A DNA stretch of 18,288 nucleotides from an uncultured Haloferula sp. (lineage in GTDB: Bacteria > Verrucomicrobiota > Verrucomicrobiae > Verrucomicrobiales > Akkermansiaceae), in NCBI GenBank assembly GCA_946885645.1, contig CAMPGU010000049.1:1-18288 (forward strand), given 5' to 3'. Positions 1 through 6,791 of the stretch are shown one piece after another. The position numbers and the translations under genes are program-made. The notes under the pieces were generated by a model. The model saw only the letters and a program-made list of their open reading frames with translations, was not told the origin of the DNA and made no database searches. Position 1 is the first letter of the stretch. Each line of letters begins with the position of its first letter.

Positions 1-237
1 CACCTGCTGTGGACGCTGTGGATGATTCCGCGTGACCAGCCGGATCTGAAGGAAAACGGCACCTTCCTTTCGCTGGTGATCATTTATCTCGCGAACCAAC
101 TCGTCCTCGCTGCGCTCCTCTGCGCGGCGGCGACGCCGTTCGGCTTCGGGGAGTTCGGCCGGGAGTGGTTGGCGAATGGCGCCCGCACCATGGAGGGTGT
201 GCTCCGCGTGGTCAGGGAGATCAGGGTGGAGCTCTGA
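1..237 (+). CDS. C-terminal end of an unidentified membrane protein (partial)
   Basis: The frame is open from the first base of the window and ends at TGA 235-237, so only the last 78 codons are present. The visible part has a short polar stretch, then a hydrophobic segment (FLSLVIIYLANQLVLAALL and onward) that looks like a final transmembrane helix, then an amphipathic tail ending in VVREIRVEL. Internal ATG codons such as the one at 22 are not needed as starts. The stop lies two bases from the stop of the converging DUF455 gene. I do not recognise the family, and no function can be given from this fragment. Confidence 0.6.
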   Translation, partial: HLLWTLWMIPRDQPDLKENGTFLSLVIIYLANQLVLAALLCAAATPFGFGEFGREWLANGARTMEGVLRVVREIRVEL

Positions 238-239
238 GC

Positions 240-2231
240 TCACTCATCCGCCGGACCGGAACCTCCGCGCTCCGGCGAGACCTCCCAGAGGGCGAGGAAT
301 TCGCGGGCGCTTGCGGGGTCGTTGAGGAGGACGCTGCCGCCGCGAAGCGTGCCGCCGCCCAGCGCTGCCGGATCACCCGCCCGCTCCTTCCGCAGGATCT
401 TCAGCCGGCAAGCCCGGTTCGGCGCGGATTTCTTCATGAGTTCCAAGGCGATCCGGCCCATGGTCATCCGCACGTTGAGCTCCACCACGTGCTTCAGGGC
501 CAGCGATCCGTCCGGCTGACGGTGCACCATCGCATCGATGCCGAGCGGCCCGATATAGCCGGGCAACAAGTCCCCGAGAGCGGCGGGGACTTTCTCCTGA
601 TACCACTCCATCACGCGGGCCTCGCGATGCAGGAAAGCGGCGACCTCCGGGTCGAGCATGCTGGCCCATTTCGGCGAGACGCGGCTGCCTTGGAAGCGCC
701 CCGCAGGATCGTTGTCCATTACCGTGAGGCCGATCAGTTCCGCGCTCCCTTTTGCATCCATTTCGTAGAGCGCTGAAAAATCGGTCACCCGCTCCAGCCA
801 CCGCTCGATCACCACGCAGCCGTGGCTCGCGATGGTGTTCTTCAGCCAATTGCGGGTCTGCTCCGCCGGGCTCTCCCGATTGATCCGCTTATGGCCGCGG
901 CCGGCGTGCGAGTAGGCTGCCTTCGCCAGCGCCTGTCCGCTCGCGAGGAGCGGACGGAGTGCCTCCATCGCCTCGTCCACGCTCCGGCAGATCTTCCCGC
1001 ACCCCCCGCCGAGGCCCAAGCGCCTCTCCAGCGCGATCCCAATCTCCTTGGAAAACCAGTCCCGGGGCAAGGCCTCGCGCCACCTCCACGGGACGCGGCG
1101 CGACATCTGCCCCGCGAACTCCGCCAGCAGCGCGCTGGCATCGGGAGACCAGGCCCAGGGCCTCAGCCCACCGAGCTTGCGCCCGCGCAGGTCGGCAGGG
1201 GAAACCATCTCCGGCAGATCGAAGCCCGCGCGTTTCAGCTCCGCGAGATGCTCCCGCGATGGCGGCTTGCGAAGGATCGCCACGTCGTCCTTCCGGCACC
1301 AGCCGATCACCAGCATCTCAAGGTCCTCCTCCAAGGCTACTTCCGTTTTGGCGGGCTGATAGCGCCCCGGCATCGCATGGGATTCCGCATTCGGGTTGAA
1401 CCAGTGGACCACCGGCGTGCGGCCGCGCGACTGATCACAGATCTCCAGATGACGGATGAAATCATCGTCGATGCCCGCCAGCCGCCGGCCTTCGGCATTG
1501 AAGGGGGCGAGGCCTTTGGCACGCGCGGGGCTGAGGGGAAAAGTCAGGGATTTCCGGTAGGTTTCCCAATCGCTGCCGCCGCCCTCTTTCCAGCGCCGGA
1601 ACCACTTCACCCCGTGCCCGACGTGGCCGATCTCGTCCTGGTAGATCTTCTCCAGCACGGCCGCGGTGGAGCTGTCCCCGGCCTGGCGGAACAGCGCGGC
1701 GTAGTGCTTCGAGAAATCCAGATTCGCTTGCTCGAAGGTCAGGTTGAGCCGGGTCACGAAATCAAGCGGCGTCTCCATCGGCGCGATGATCCGCCAGAAG
1801 TAATCGTTCACCGGCAGCTCGCCGAATTCGATCCCGCATTCGCGCATGCGGCGGACATACATGCGCGTGTGCATCTGCTCCTCCCGCATCGCCTCGTACA
1901 CCCCTGCCCGGTACTCCGCGGGCGCATCGGGAAATCTGAGCAGCACGAGCGCCATCAGCTCCGCCGCGAGCAGTTCGTGGTTCGCCAGGAAGTGCAGCAT
2001 CACGCCGCGCTCGCGATCGTCGTCGAGGCGGTGGATCCCCGGGAATTCAACGCGCACCCCCTTCGCATGAATCCGCAGTTCAGGGGGCCGCCCCGGCTTG
2101 TCGGGCAGCATGATCGCGGGTCCGGGCGTGTCGTCGCGGAGAGCCTTGGGGGAGAGAGCCAGCTTCTCCTCCAGCGTCTCCGCGAAGAGAACCCGTTCCG
2201 CCGCTTCCCGCATCTGCATGCCCGTGAACAT
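240..2231 (-). CDS. DUF455 ferritin-like domain fused to a putative ATP-grasp domain
   Basis: A 663-residue protein with two recognisable halves. Residues about 75-290 resemble DUF455, a ferritin-like four-helix family. Candidate metal ligands lie in HELLAAELMAL (85-95), REEQMHTRMY (116-125) and YQDEIGHVGHGVKWF (197-211). Residues about 305-610 look like an ATP-grasp enzyme: a lysine in a Gly-rich strand (AKAAYSHAGRGHK, 436-448), an acidic hinge-like segment (VVIERWLERVTDFS, 473-486), and a C-terminal metal-binding signature VVELNVRMTMG (582-592) with E584, N586 and R588. DUF455 proteins as I know them are usually under about 300 residues, so this is a long fusion. The gene starts 28 bases after the rlmN stop and is probably co-transcribed. 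No clear Shine-Dalgarno is seen; ATGs at codons 5 and 7 are alternative starts. An oxidative step plus ATP-dependent ligation is inference only. Confidence 0.75.
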   Translation of the reverse strand: MFTGMQMREAAERVLFAETLEEKLALSPKALRDDTPGPAIMLPDKPGRPPELRIHAKGVRVEFPGIHRLDDDRERGVMLHFLANHELLAAELMALVLLRFPDAPAEYRAGVYEAMREEQMHTRMYVRRMRECGIEFGELPVNDYFWRIIAPMETPLDFVTRLNLTFEQANLDFSKHYAALFRQAGDSSTAAVLEKIYQDEIGHVGHGVKWFRRWKEGGGSDWETYRKSLTFPLSPARAKGLAPFNAEGRRLAGIDDDFIRHLEICDQSRGRTPVVHWFNPNAESHAMPGRYQPAKTEVALEEDLEMLVIGWCRKDDVAILRKPPSREHLAELKRAGFDLPEMVSPADLRGRKLGGLRPWAWSPDASALLAEFAGQMSRRVPWRWREALPRDWFSKEIGIALERRLGLGGGCGKICRSVDEAMEALRPLLASGQALAKAAYSHAGRGHKRINRESPAEQTRNWLKNTIASHGCVVIERWLERVTDFSALYEMDAKGSAELIGLTVMDNDPAGRFQGSRVSPKWASMLDPEVAAFLHREARVMEWYQEKVPAALGDLLPGYIGPLGIDAMVHRQPDGSLALKHVVELNVRMTMGRIALELMKKSAPNRACRLKILRKERAGDPAALGGGTLRGGSVLLNDPASAREFLALWEVSPERGGSGPADE

Positions 2232-2259
2232 TGGCTCGTTCCGGCGGCAATGCGACCCT

Positions 2260-3345
2260 TCAAAGGCGGGCCGGCGCCTTCACCTTTTCCGCTTTCAATT
2301 GTCCGCAGCCGGCCGCCACATCGATCCCGCGGCGCTGCCGGAACGTGCAGGGGAATCCCGCCCTCAGCAGGATCCGCTGGAATTCCTGTCCCGCAGCCTC
2401 GGCCGCCGGGGTCCCCGCGAAGCCGCCGGTGGGATTGAGCGGGATCAGGTTCACGTGGGCGTCGATGCCTTGGAGCAGGGCCGTCAGCCGTGCCGCGGTT
2501 TCCGGCGAGTCGTTTTTGCCCGCGATGAGCGTCCACTCGAAAAAGATCCGTTTGCCGGTGATGGCTCCGTATTCGCGGCAGGCCTCGATGAGATCGGCGA
2601 GAGACCATTTCTTGCTCGCGGGCACTAGGGCCGAGCGCTCCTCCTCCGTGGAGCCGTGGAGGCTGACGGCGAGCCGGTACGGCTGGCCCTCCTTCGCCAG
2701 CCGCAGGATGCCCGGCACCACCCCCACCGTGCTGATGGAAATCCGGGAGGGGCCGATGCCGATGCCGCGGACGTTCGAAATGATCCCGAGCGCGCGGATG
2801 ACGGAGTCGTAGTTGTGCAGGGGCTCGCCCATGCCCATCAGGACTAGATTCCGCAGGCGCCGGCCCGGCTGGGTCGCCTCCAGCACGCGGCGTGCATGCA
2901 GCACTTGGGCGACGATTTCCCCCGGTCGCAGGTGCCGGACGAAGCCCATCTGTCCGGTGGCGCAAAAGACGCAGCCCATCGCGCAGCCGGCCTGGGTGCT
3001 CACGCAGGCCGTGTGGCGGCCGTCGTAGCCCATCAGGACGGTCTCCGTCATCTGGCCGTCGCGGTGTTTCAGCAGGAATTTCCGGGTCAGACCGTCGCTG
3101 CTATTCGTCTCGCTCGCCACCGGCGGGGCATCCAGAAAGAAAACCTTTTCCTCCCCCACGTGGTCTTCGATCCAGCGCTTGAGCGGCGGAGCGAAATCCC
3201 GCCTGGCGAGGTCGAGTTCCCCCTCACGCTGCACGGCGCGCCAGAGTGCCTTCGCGTGATGCGGATTTATTCCCCCCGCCGACAGCTCCGCCTCGATCTC
3301 GTGCAGGGCGAGATCGTGGAGCGACCGGGCGGCGGGTGCATTCAT
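2260..3345 (-). CDS. rlmN: RlmN, dual-specificity 23S rRNA/tRNA adenine-C2 methyltransferase
   Basis: A 361-residue radical SAM enzyme that in this family methylates C2 of A2503 in 23S rRNA and A37 of some tRNAs. The cluster-binding cysteines are C121, C125 and C128 in CAMGCVFC. The two methyl-transfer cysteines are C114 (start of CVSTQAGC) and C347 (in IDVAAGCGQL), matching E. coli C118 and C355 in context. The glycine-rich SAM motif GMGEPLHNY is at 171-179. The N-terminal accessory domain (about 1-85) is present and the length is normal. The start at ATG 3345 is supported by a GGAGAGG seven bases upstream. It is the first gene of a likely two-gene unit with the DUF455 fusion. Cfr-type resistance enzymes are related, but the C-terminal RRGIDVAAGCGQL context fits RlmN better. 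Confidence 0.95.
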   Translation of the reverse strand: MNAPAARSLHDLALHEIEAELSAGGINPHHAKALWRAVQREGELDLARRDFAPPLKRWIEDHVGEEKVFFLDAPPVASETNSSDGLTRKFLLKHRDGQMTETVLMGYDGRHTACVSTQAGCAMGCVFCATGQMGFVRHLRPGEIVAQVLHARRVLEATQPGRRLRNLVLMGMGEPLHNYDSVIRALGIISNVRGIGIGPSRISISTVGVVPGILRLAKEGQPYRLAVSLHGSTEEERSALVPASKKWSLADLIEACREYGAITGKRIFFEWTLIAGKNDSPETAARLTALLQGIDAHVNLIPLNPTGGFAGTPAAEAAGQEFQRILLRAGFPCTFRQRRGIDVAAGCGQLKAEKVKAPARL

Positions 3346-3352
3346 CGGGCGA

Positions 3353-3359
3353 CCTCTCC
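3353..3359 (-). promoter_or_regulatory. Shine-Dalgarno site of rlmN
   Basis: The minus strand reads GGAGAGG followed by seven bases and then ATG (3345). This is the clearest ribosome binding site in the window and fixes the rlmN start. Most other starts here lack an obvious site. Confidence 0.65.
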
Positions 3360-3411
3360 ATCGGCGGCGAGCGTGTCCGCTTCAAGTCTCATTTCCCGCA
3401 GAATTCCTAAC

Positions 3412-3469
3412 GGCACTTTCTCATGCAGAGGGCACTTTCGTCACGGGTTTGTCCGCGATTGTCACTTTC
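3412..3469 (+). repeat. Three direct copies of CACTTTC in the rlmN/peptidase divergent gap
   Basis: CACTTTC occurs at 3414-3420, 3433-3439 and 3463-3469. The first two are extended to GGCACTTTC. Offsets are 19 and 30 bases. They lie in the 274-base gap (3346-3619) between the divergent rlmN and metallopeptidase genes, which must hold both promoters. Same-orientation heptamers in such a gap could be regulator binding sites, but chance is not excluded. Nothing else definite was seen in the gap; no convincing -35/-10 pair was found. Confidence 0.3.
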
Positions 3470-3619
3470 GGGTTCGCACTCAAGCTGCGGGAAGATATCT
3501 GAGGTAAGCACCCGCTGCCGTCCCGGAGTCTTCTGCTTGATACGCGAACATTTTTGGAGAAATCTCACGGCCCGGGTCCTTTCATCCGGCCACCTCCGGC
3601 GAAGCCCGCTCTCCGTCCC

Positions 3620-4897
3620 GTGAAACCCTACTTACGCCGTCTTCCCGCCCTAGCCGTCTTGGCCGTCCTCATATCCGGTCCGGCGTGGGCCCGGACGTGG
3701 ACCGACAAGCAGGGGCGCAAGATCGAAGCCACGCTCGTGACGTCCGACGACACCGAGGTGACGTTGCAGTTGGATGCGAACAATCAGATCGTGAAGCTCT
3801 CCTTGGCGCGGCTTTCTCCGGAGGACCTGAAGTTTCTCGGCAAGGCGGTTCCGGATGCGCCGCCCGAAAAGCAGCCCCTTCCTCCGAAAAAGGAAATCGA
3901 GCCCGTACCCGGGCCGGTGGCGGAGAAGGAAGTGCCGAATTTCGATGCGCCGTGGCCGCAGAGCGTCCGCTTCGACGAGGACCCGCAGATCAAGACCGTG
4001 ACCGAGGACAAGGAGACCAAGCGCTTCGTGTACGAGAGCACGAATTACCGCTTCGTCTGCAATGTCCGGCTCTCCCAATCGGTGGTGAAGGGCTTCGCGG
4101 TGATGTTCGAATCCACCTACAATTATTGCCGGGCCCTGCCGCTGGGCATTTCCGGCGGGGCGAAGACGGAGGGGAAATTCCTGATCCTGCTTTTCGAGAC
4201 GAAGGAGGAGTACGTGCGTGCCGGCGGTCCGCCCACCAGCGCGGGCGTGTACATGCCGGGCAAAAACACGGTGATGGTGCCCTTGACCAGTCTCGGCGTG
4301 CGTCCCGTGGGCAGCGGCTACATGCTGGACCGCGACCGGACGAACGGAACGCTGGTCCACGAGCTCACCCACCAGCTCACGCCCGGCCCGTATTATCAGC
4401 GCGGGGCAATGGGGTGGTTCAGCGAGGGCATCGCCGAGTACGTGACCGCCACGCCCTACCGTGCCGGACTTTTCAAGGTGAAGTCGAACTTCGACGACAT
4501 CGTCGCCTACGCCACCGGCTACGGGAAGGACGACACCCGCGGTCGTGCGCTCGGCGAGGAAATTTCGGCTCCCGCGCTGAAGGACTTCATGCTGATGAGC
4601 TATGGCAACTTCACCGGCCCCCGCGCGAATTTCAATTACGGCTTCGGCCTGATTCTCACCACCTACTTCCTCCATCTGGACGGGGAGGGCGATGCCGCCC
4701 GCGCGAAGAAATTCCTGCAAGCCCTGCGGAGCGGGAAGGGTGGACAGGAGGCGATCGACGTCCTGCTGGACGGTCGCAGCTACGAGGAGATGCAGGAAGC
4801 CATTTCCAAGGCGTGGAAACGCAAGCGCGTGGAGATCAAGTGGGACGAATCCTCGATGAGCGAGAGCGAGGAAGAGGCTCCGGAAGAGGACGAGTGA
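3620..4897 (+). CDS. Secreted SHD1-domain protein with HExxH metallopeptidase-like domain (DUF1570-like)
   Basis: I chose the GTG at 3620 because the next 24 codons form a clean signal peptide (VKPYLRRL, a hydrophobic core, cleavage after AWA). A TTG at 3554 would add 22 residues in front of it. From GTG the protein has 425 residues. Residues 25-73 resemble an SHD1/SLA1-homology domain (RTWTDKQGRKIEATLV to LSPEDLKFL). A Pro- and charge-rich linker (about 78-112) follows. The second half carries HELTHQ (H247, E248, H251) and WFSEGIAEYV (266-275), in which E269 could be the third zinc ligand, as in gluzincin-type peptidases and DUF1570 proteins. The tail is very acidic (SESEEEAPEEDE). The protein is likely exported; its substrate is unknown. 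Its last 118 bases overlap the opposite-strand HupE-like gene. Confidence 0.8.
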   Translation: MKPYLRRLPALAVLAVLISGPAWARTWTDKQGRKIEATLVTSDDTEVTLQLDANNQIVKLSLARLSPEDLKFLGKAVPDAPPEKQPLPPKKEIEPVPGPVAEKEVPNFDAPWPQSVRFDEDPQIKTVTEDKETKRFVYESTNYRFVCNVRLSQSVVKGFAVMFESTYNYCRALPLGISGGAKTEGKFLILLFETKEEYVRAGGPPTSAGVYMPGKNTVMVPLTSLGVRPVGSGYMLDRDRTNGTLVHELTHQLTPGPYYQRGAMGWFSEGIAEYVTATPYRAGLFKVKSNFDDIVAYATGYGKDDTRGRALGEEISAPALKDFMLMSYGNFTGPRANFNYGFGLILTTYFLHLDGEGDAARAKKFLQALRSGKGGQEAIDVLLDGRSYEEMQEAISKAWKRKRVEIKWDESSMSESEEEAPEEDE

Positions 4898-6075
4898 AGC
4901 AGCCCGGTGCGCTCGGCGAACCAGAAGAGCCCCGCGAGCGCCAGCGCCACGCAGGCCCAGCGGCGGAAATGAGGCCACGCCTTCGAACGGCTCCATCCCA
5001 TCGTCGCGAGCCATGCCGCGGCAATCACCACCACCTGGCCAACCTCGACGCCCAGATTGGCCGAGATGAGGGTCGGAAGGAAGCCTTCGCCGGGGCGGAT
5101 CCACGTTGATAGCACCCCCGCGAAGCCGAGGCCGTGGACCAGTCCGAACGCGAAGACCAGCCATAGGCGCCACGGACGTGCCTCGGTGACGAAAAGATTT
5201 TCGACCGCCAGCGCGGTAATGCTGAGGGCGATCGCGGGCTCCACAATCCAGCCGGGGATATCAACGTGGCCCGCGGAAGCAAGGCCGAGCGTGATGGTGT
5301 GGGCGGCGGTGAAGGCCAGCGATTGCTTCAGCAAGGGCTGCCAGCGCCGTTGGAGCAGGAAAATGCCGAGCACGAAAAGGATGTGATCCAGGCCTTCCGG
5401 GATCACGTGCAGCACCCCCTGTCGGAAGGCCACGGCCACCGGAGTCCGGCCAGCTTCCGCGAGCTGATCGGGGCCGGCGAGAAGGATCGCCTCCCCGCCC
5501 GGAGGCACCGTGAGGTAATTTCCTTCCTGCTCTCCCCCCGGCATTTTCACCACCAGATCGGGATGGTCTCCGGCGGCCACGCCGATGGACACCCCCGTGG
5601 AAGGAAGCGTCACCGGCTCGATGAGTACGTGAAAGTATGCCCCTTCGTTCAGGAGGGACGGGAATGCCGGCGGATCGGACCCGAAATCGGGAAAAGACAT
5701 CTTCCACCCCAAGGGGCTGCCGGATGAGCGGAAGGAAAGCGCCTCCCTCAGATAGTTCTCTGCTTCCGCGCAGAGCCGCTCTTGCTCGGGGCGGGGCAGT
5801 TTCACCAGCCATTCGCGGGCGGGCTGAGGGGTCGCCGCGTCGTTGCGTCCCGCAGGGTCGGCATAGCCCGCGTCGAAAAGGATCTCCAGCTTCCAGCCCT
5901 CGCCTTCCTGGGCGAGTTCGCCGTAGAGCTGCTTCACCACATGGGCCGCCGAAGGCGCGGTGCCGCCGACGAATAGCAGAAGCGCCATCAAGACCCGGCG
6001 CAGCAGGCCGATCGGCAAAGGAAAGAGAACTTTCGGCCCTGTTTCCATGGGGGAGGATCCGGAAGCTTTCCTCAT
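4780..6075 (-). CDS. HupE/UreJ-type membrane protein coupled to moaE
   Basis: A 431-residue protein. A signal-like hydrophobic segment ends near APSAAH (40-45). A soluble, probably periplasmic region spans about 46-210. Six probable membrane helices fill 215-390. Conserved-looking metal or proton residues lie in the helices: H223 and DH at 230-231 in LHVIPEGLDHILF, H259 in FTAAHTITLG, and H314 in GLVHGLGFAG. This matches the HupE/UreJ_2 group, whose members are suspected nickel or cobalt transporters. The start codon overlaps the moaE stop in an ATGA (6072-6075), so translation is coupled; ATG at codon 10 is an alternative. The recognisable part ends near residue 390. The final 38 or so residues are Ser-rich and are read antisense to the metallopeptidase gene. 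The substrate is not known; molybdate or another metal would be inference from context. Confidence 0.8.
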   Translation of the reverse strand: MRKASGSSPMETGPKVLFPLPIGLLRRVLMALLLFVGGTAPSAAHVVKQLYGELAQEGEGWKLEILFDAGYADPAGRNDAATPQPAREWLVKLPRPEQERLCAEAENYLREALSFRSSGSPLGWKMSFPDFGSDPPAFPSLLNEGAYFHVLIEPVTLPSTGVSIGVAAGDHPDLVVKMPGGEQEGNYLTVPPGGEAILLAGPDQLAEAGRTPVAVAFRQGVLHVIPEGLDHILFVLGIFLLQRRWQPLLKQSLAFTAAHTITLGLASAGHVDIPGWIVEPAIALSITALAVENLFVTEARPWRLWLVFAFGLVHGLGFAGVLSTWIRPGEGFLPTLISANLGVEVGQVVVIAAAWLATMGWSRSKAWPHFRRWACVALALAGLFWFAERTGLLHSSSSGASSSLSLIEDSSHLISTRLRFHALEMASCISS

Positions 6076-6458
6076 TCCGGCCTCCGGGTCAGTTTCCAGA
6101 TCGGCACGTCCGCCTTAAGGCGGTCGATGGCCTCTCCGAGGAGCGCCAGCGCTTCCTTCCGGTGGGAACTTAACACCCGGATGAAGAGAGAAGCCTCGCC
6201 GACCGGCACCCAGCCGGTGCGGTGGATGAAATGGACCGCCGTGCACGGATGGAGAGCCGCCAGCTCGGCCAGATGCCCCTCCAGCACCCGCCGGGCCATC
6301 GGCTCGTAGGCTTCGTAGAACAGCCCCGCCAAGGCATCGCCGTCTTCCAGCTCGCGCACGATGCCTCGGAATTCGACCGCGGCTCCGATCTCCCGGGAAG
6401 GCATCTCTTGCGGCGGGATCACGATGGGATCCGCGGTGAAATGGATTTCGGTCAACAT
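6072..6458 (-). CDS. moaE: MoaE, large (catalytic) subunit of molybdopterin synthase
   Basis: A 128-residue protein that, with MoaD, puts the dithiolene sulfurs into precursor Z to give molybdopterin. Family marks seen are FRGIVRELEDGD (30-41), FIHRTGWVPVGEASLFI (77-93), SSHRKEAL, and the active-site lysines K115 and K122 in DRLKADVPIWK, equivalent to E. coli K119 and K126. The C-terminus stops six residues after K122, about 20 residues shorter than E. coli MoaE. The start at ATG 6458 gives the family N-terminus; the open frame continues upstream to 6989 but that part is antisense to moaD and moeA. The gene begins five bases after moaD and shares an ATGA with the HupE-like gene. Confidence 0.93.
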   Translation of the reverse strand: MLTEIHFTADPIVIPPQEMPSREIGAAVEFRGIVRELEDGDALAGLFYEAYEPMARRVLEGHLAELAALHPCTAVHFIHRTGWVPVGEASLFIRVLSSHRKEALALLGEAIDRLKADVPIWKLTRRPE

Positions 6459-6463
6459 GGGGC

Positions 6464-6694
6464 TCAACCTCCCGAAACCGGTGGAATGATGGCGAGCTCT
6501 TTCGCGGAGCCGAGCGGCGTGTCCCAGGTCGCGAATTCGCAGTCCAGCGCCACGCGCCAGTCCTGCACGTCTGCATCCTGCTGCAGGCCCAGAAGCAGCG
6601 TGCGGGGCGTGTCTTCCGGACGGCACGGCACTTCCTTCGTGGAGAAGCCGAAGGTGTCCCGGGACTGGGCGAAAGCGAGGACCGTGATGGACAT
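6464..6694 (-). CDS. moaD: MoaD, sulfur-carrier subunit of molybdopterin synthase
   Basis: A 76-residue ubiquitin-like protein beginning MSITVLAFAQSRDTFG and ending in PPVSGG. The terminal Gly-Gly is the thiocarboxylation site that delivers sulfur to MoaE. The late segment KELAIIPPVSGG matches the usual MoaD ending (E.A.FPPVSGG type). ATG 6694 gives the standard N-terminal strand; an open frame continues upstream to 6820 but would overlap moeA antisense. No clear Shine-Dalgarno is visible. It is the first gene of the minus-strand unit moaD-moaE-hupE-like and is divergent from moeA. Sequence similarity is modest, as usual for MoaD, but the position before moaE makes the call firm. Confidence 0.88.
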   Translation of the reverse strand: MSITVLAFAQSRDTFGFSTKEVPCRPEDTPRTLLLGLQQDADVQDWRVALDCEFATWDTPLGSAKELAIIPPVSGG

Positions 6695-6791
6695 CGGCGG
6701 AAGCCATAGCTCCGGGGAACCGCGAACGCGACCGGAATGTCGGCCATCTATTCGCTTGTGCCCGCCGCCCTCCGCTCCTAGTCCGAAACCC
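6695..6791. promoter_or_regulatory. Divergent promoter region between moaD and moeA
   Basis: This 97-base gap must contain promoters for both halves of the Moco cluster. I could not assign a convincing -35/-10 pair on either strand. It is too short for a Moco riboswitch of the known type and no such stem pattern was seen. Confidence 0.4.

Noticed and set aside
822..2438. Long open frame of 538 codons on the + strand opposite the DUF455 fusion and rlmN
   Set aside because: Low-complexity, Arg/Pro/His-rich translation typical of antisense frames in high-GC DNA; it is antisense to two well-supported genes.
3554..3619. TTG start for the metallopeptidase gene
   Set aside because: Adds a Pro-rich stretch before a signal peptide that begins properly at GTG 3620; no ribosome binding site at suitable spacing.
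3650..5173. 507-codon open frame on the - strand opposite the metallopeptidase
   Set aside because: Antisense to a protein with signal peptide and HExxH motif; the translation is His/Arg/Leu-rich without domains.
6222..6791. Upstream extension of the moeA frame to an ATG at 6222
   Set aside because: It would be antisense to moaE and moaD and adds 190 residues not found in MoeA; GTG 6792 gives the family N-terminus.
6695..6791. Moco riboswitch before moaD or moeA
   Set aside because: The gap is only 97 bases and shows no long conserved stem arrangement.
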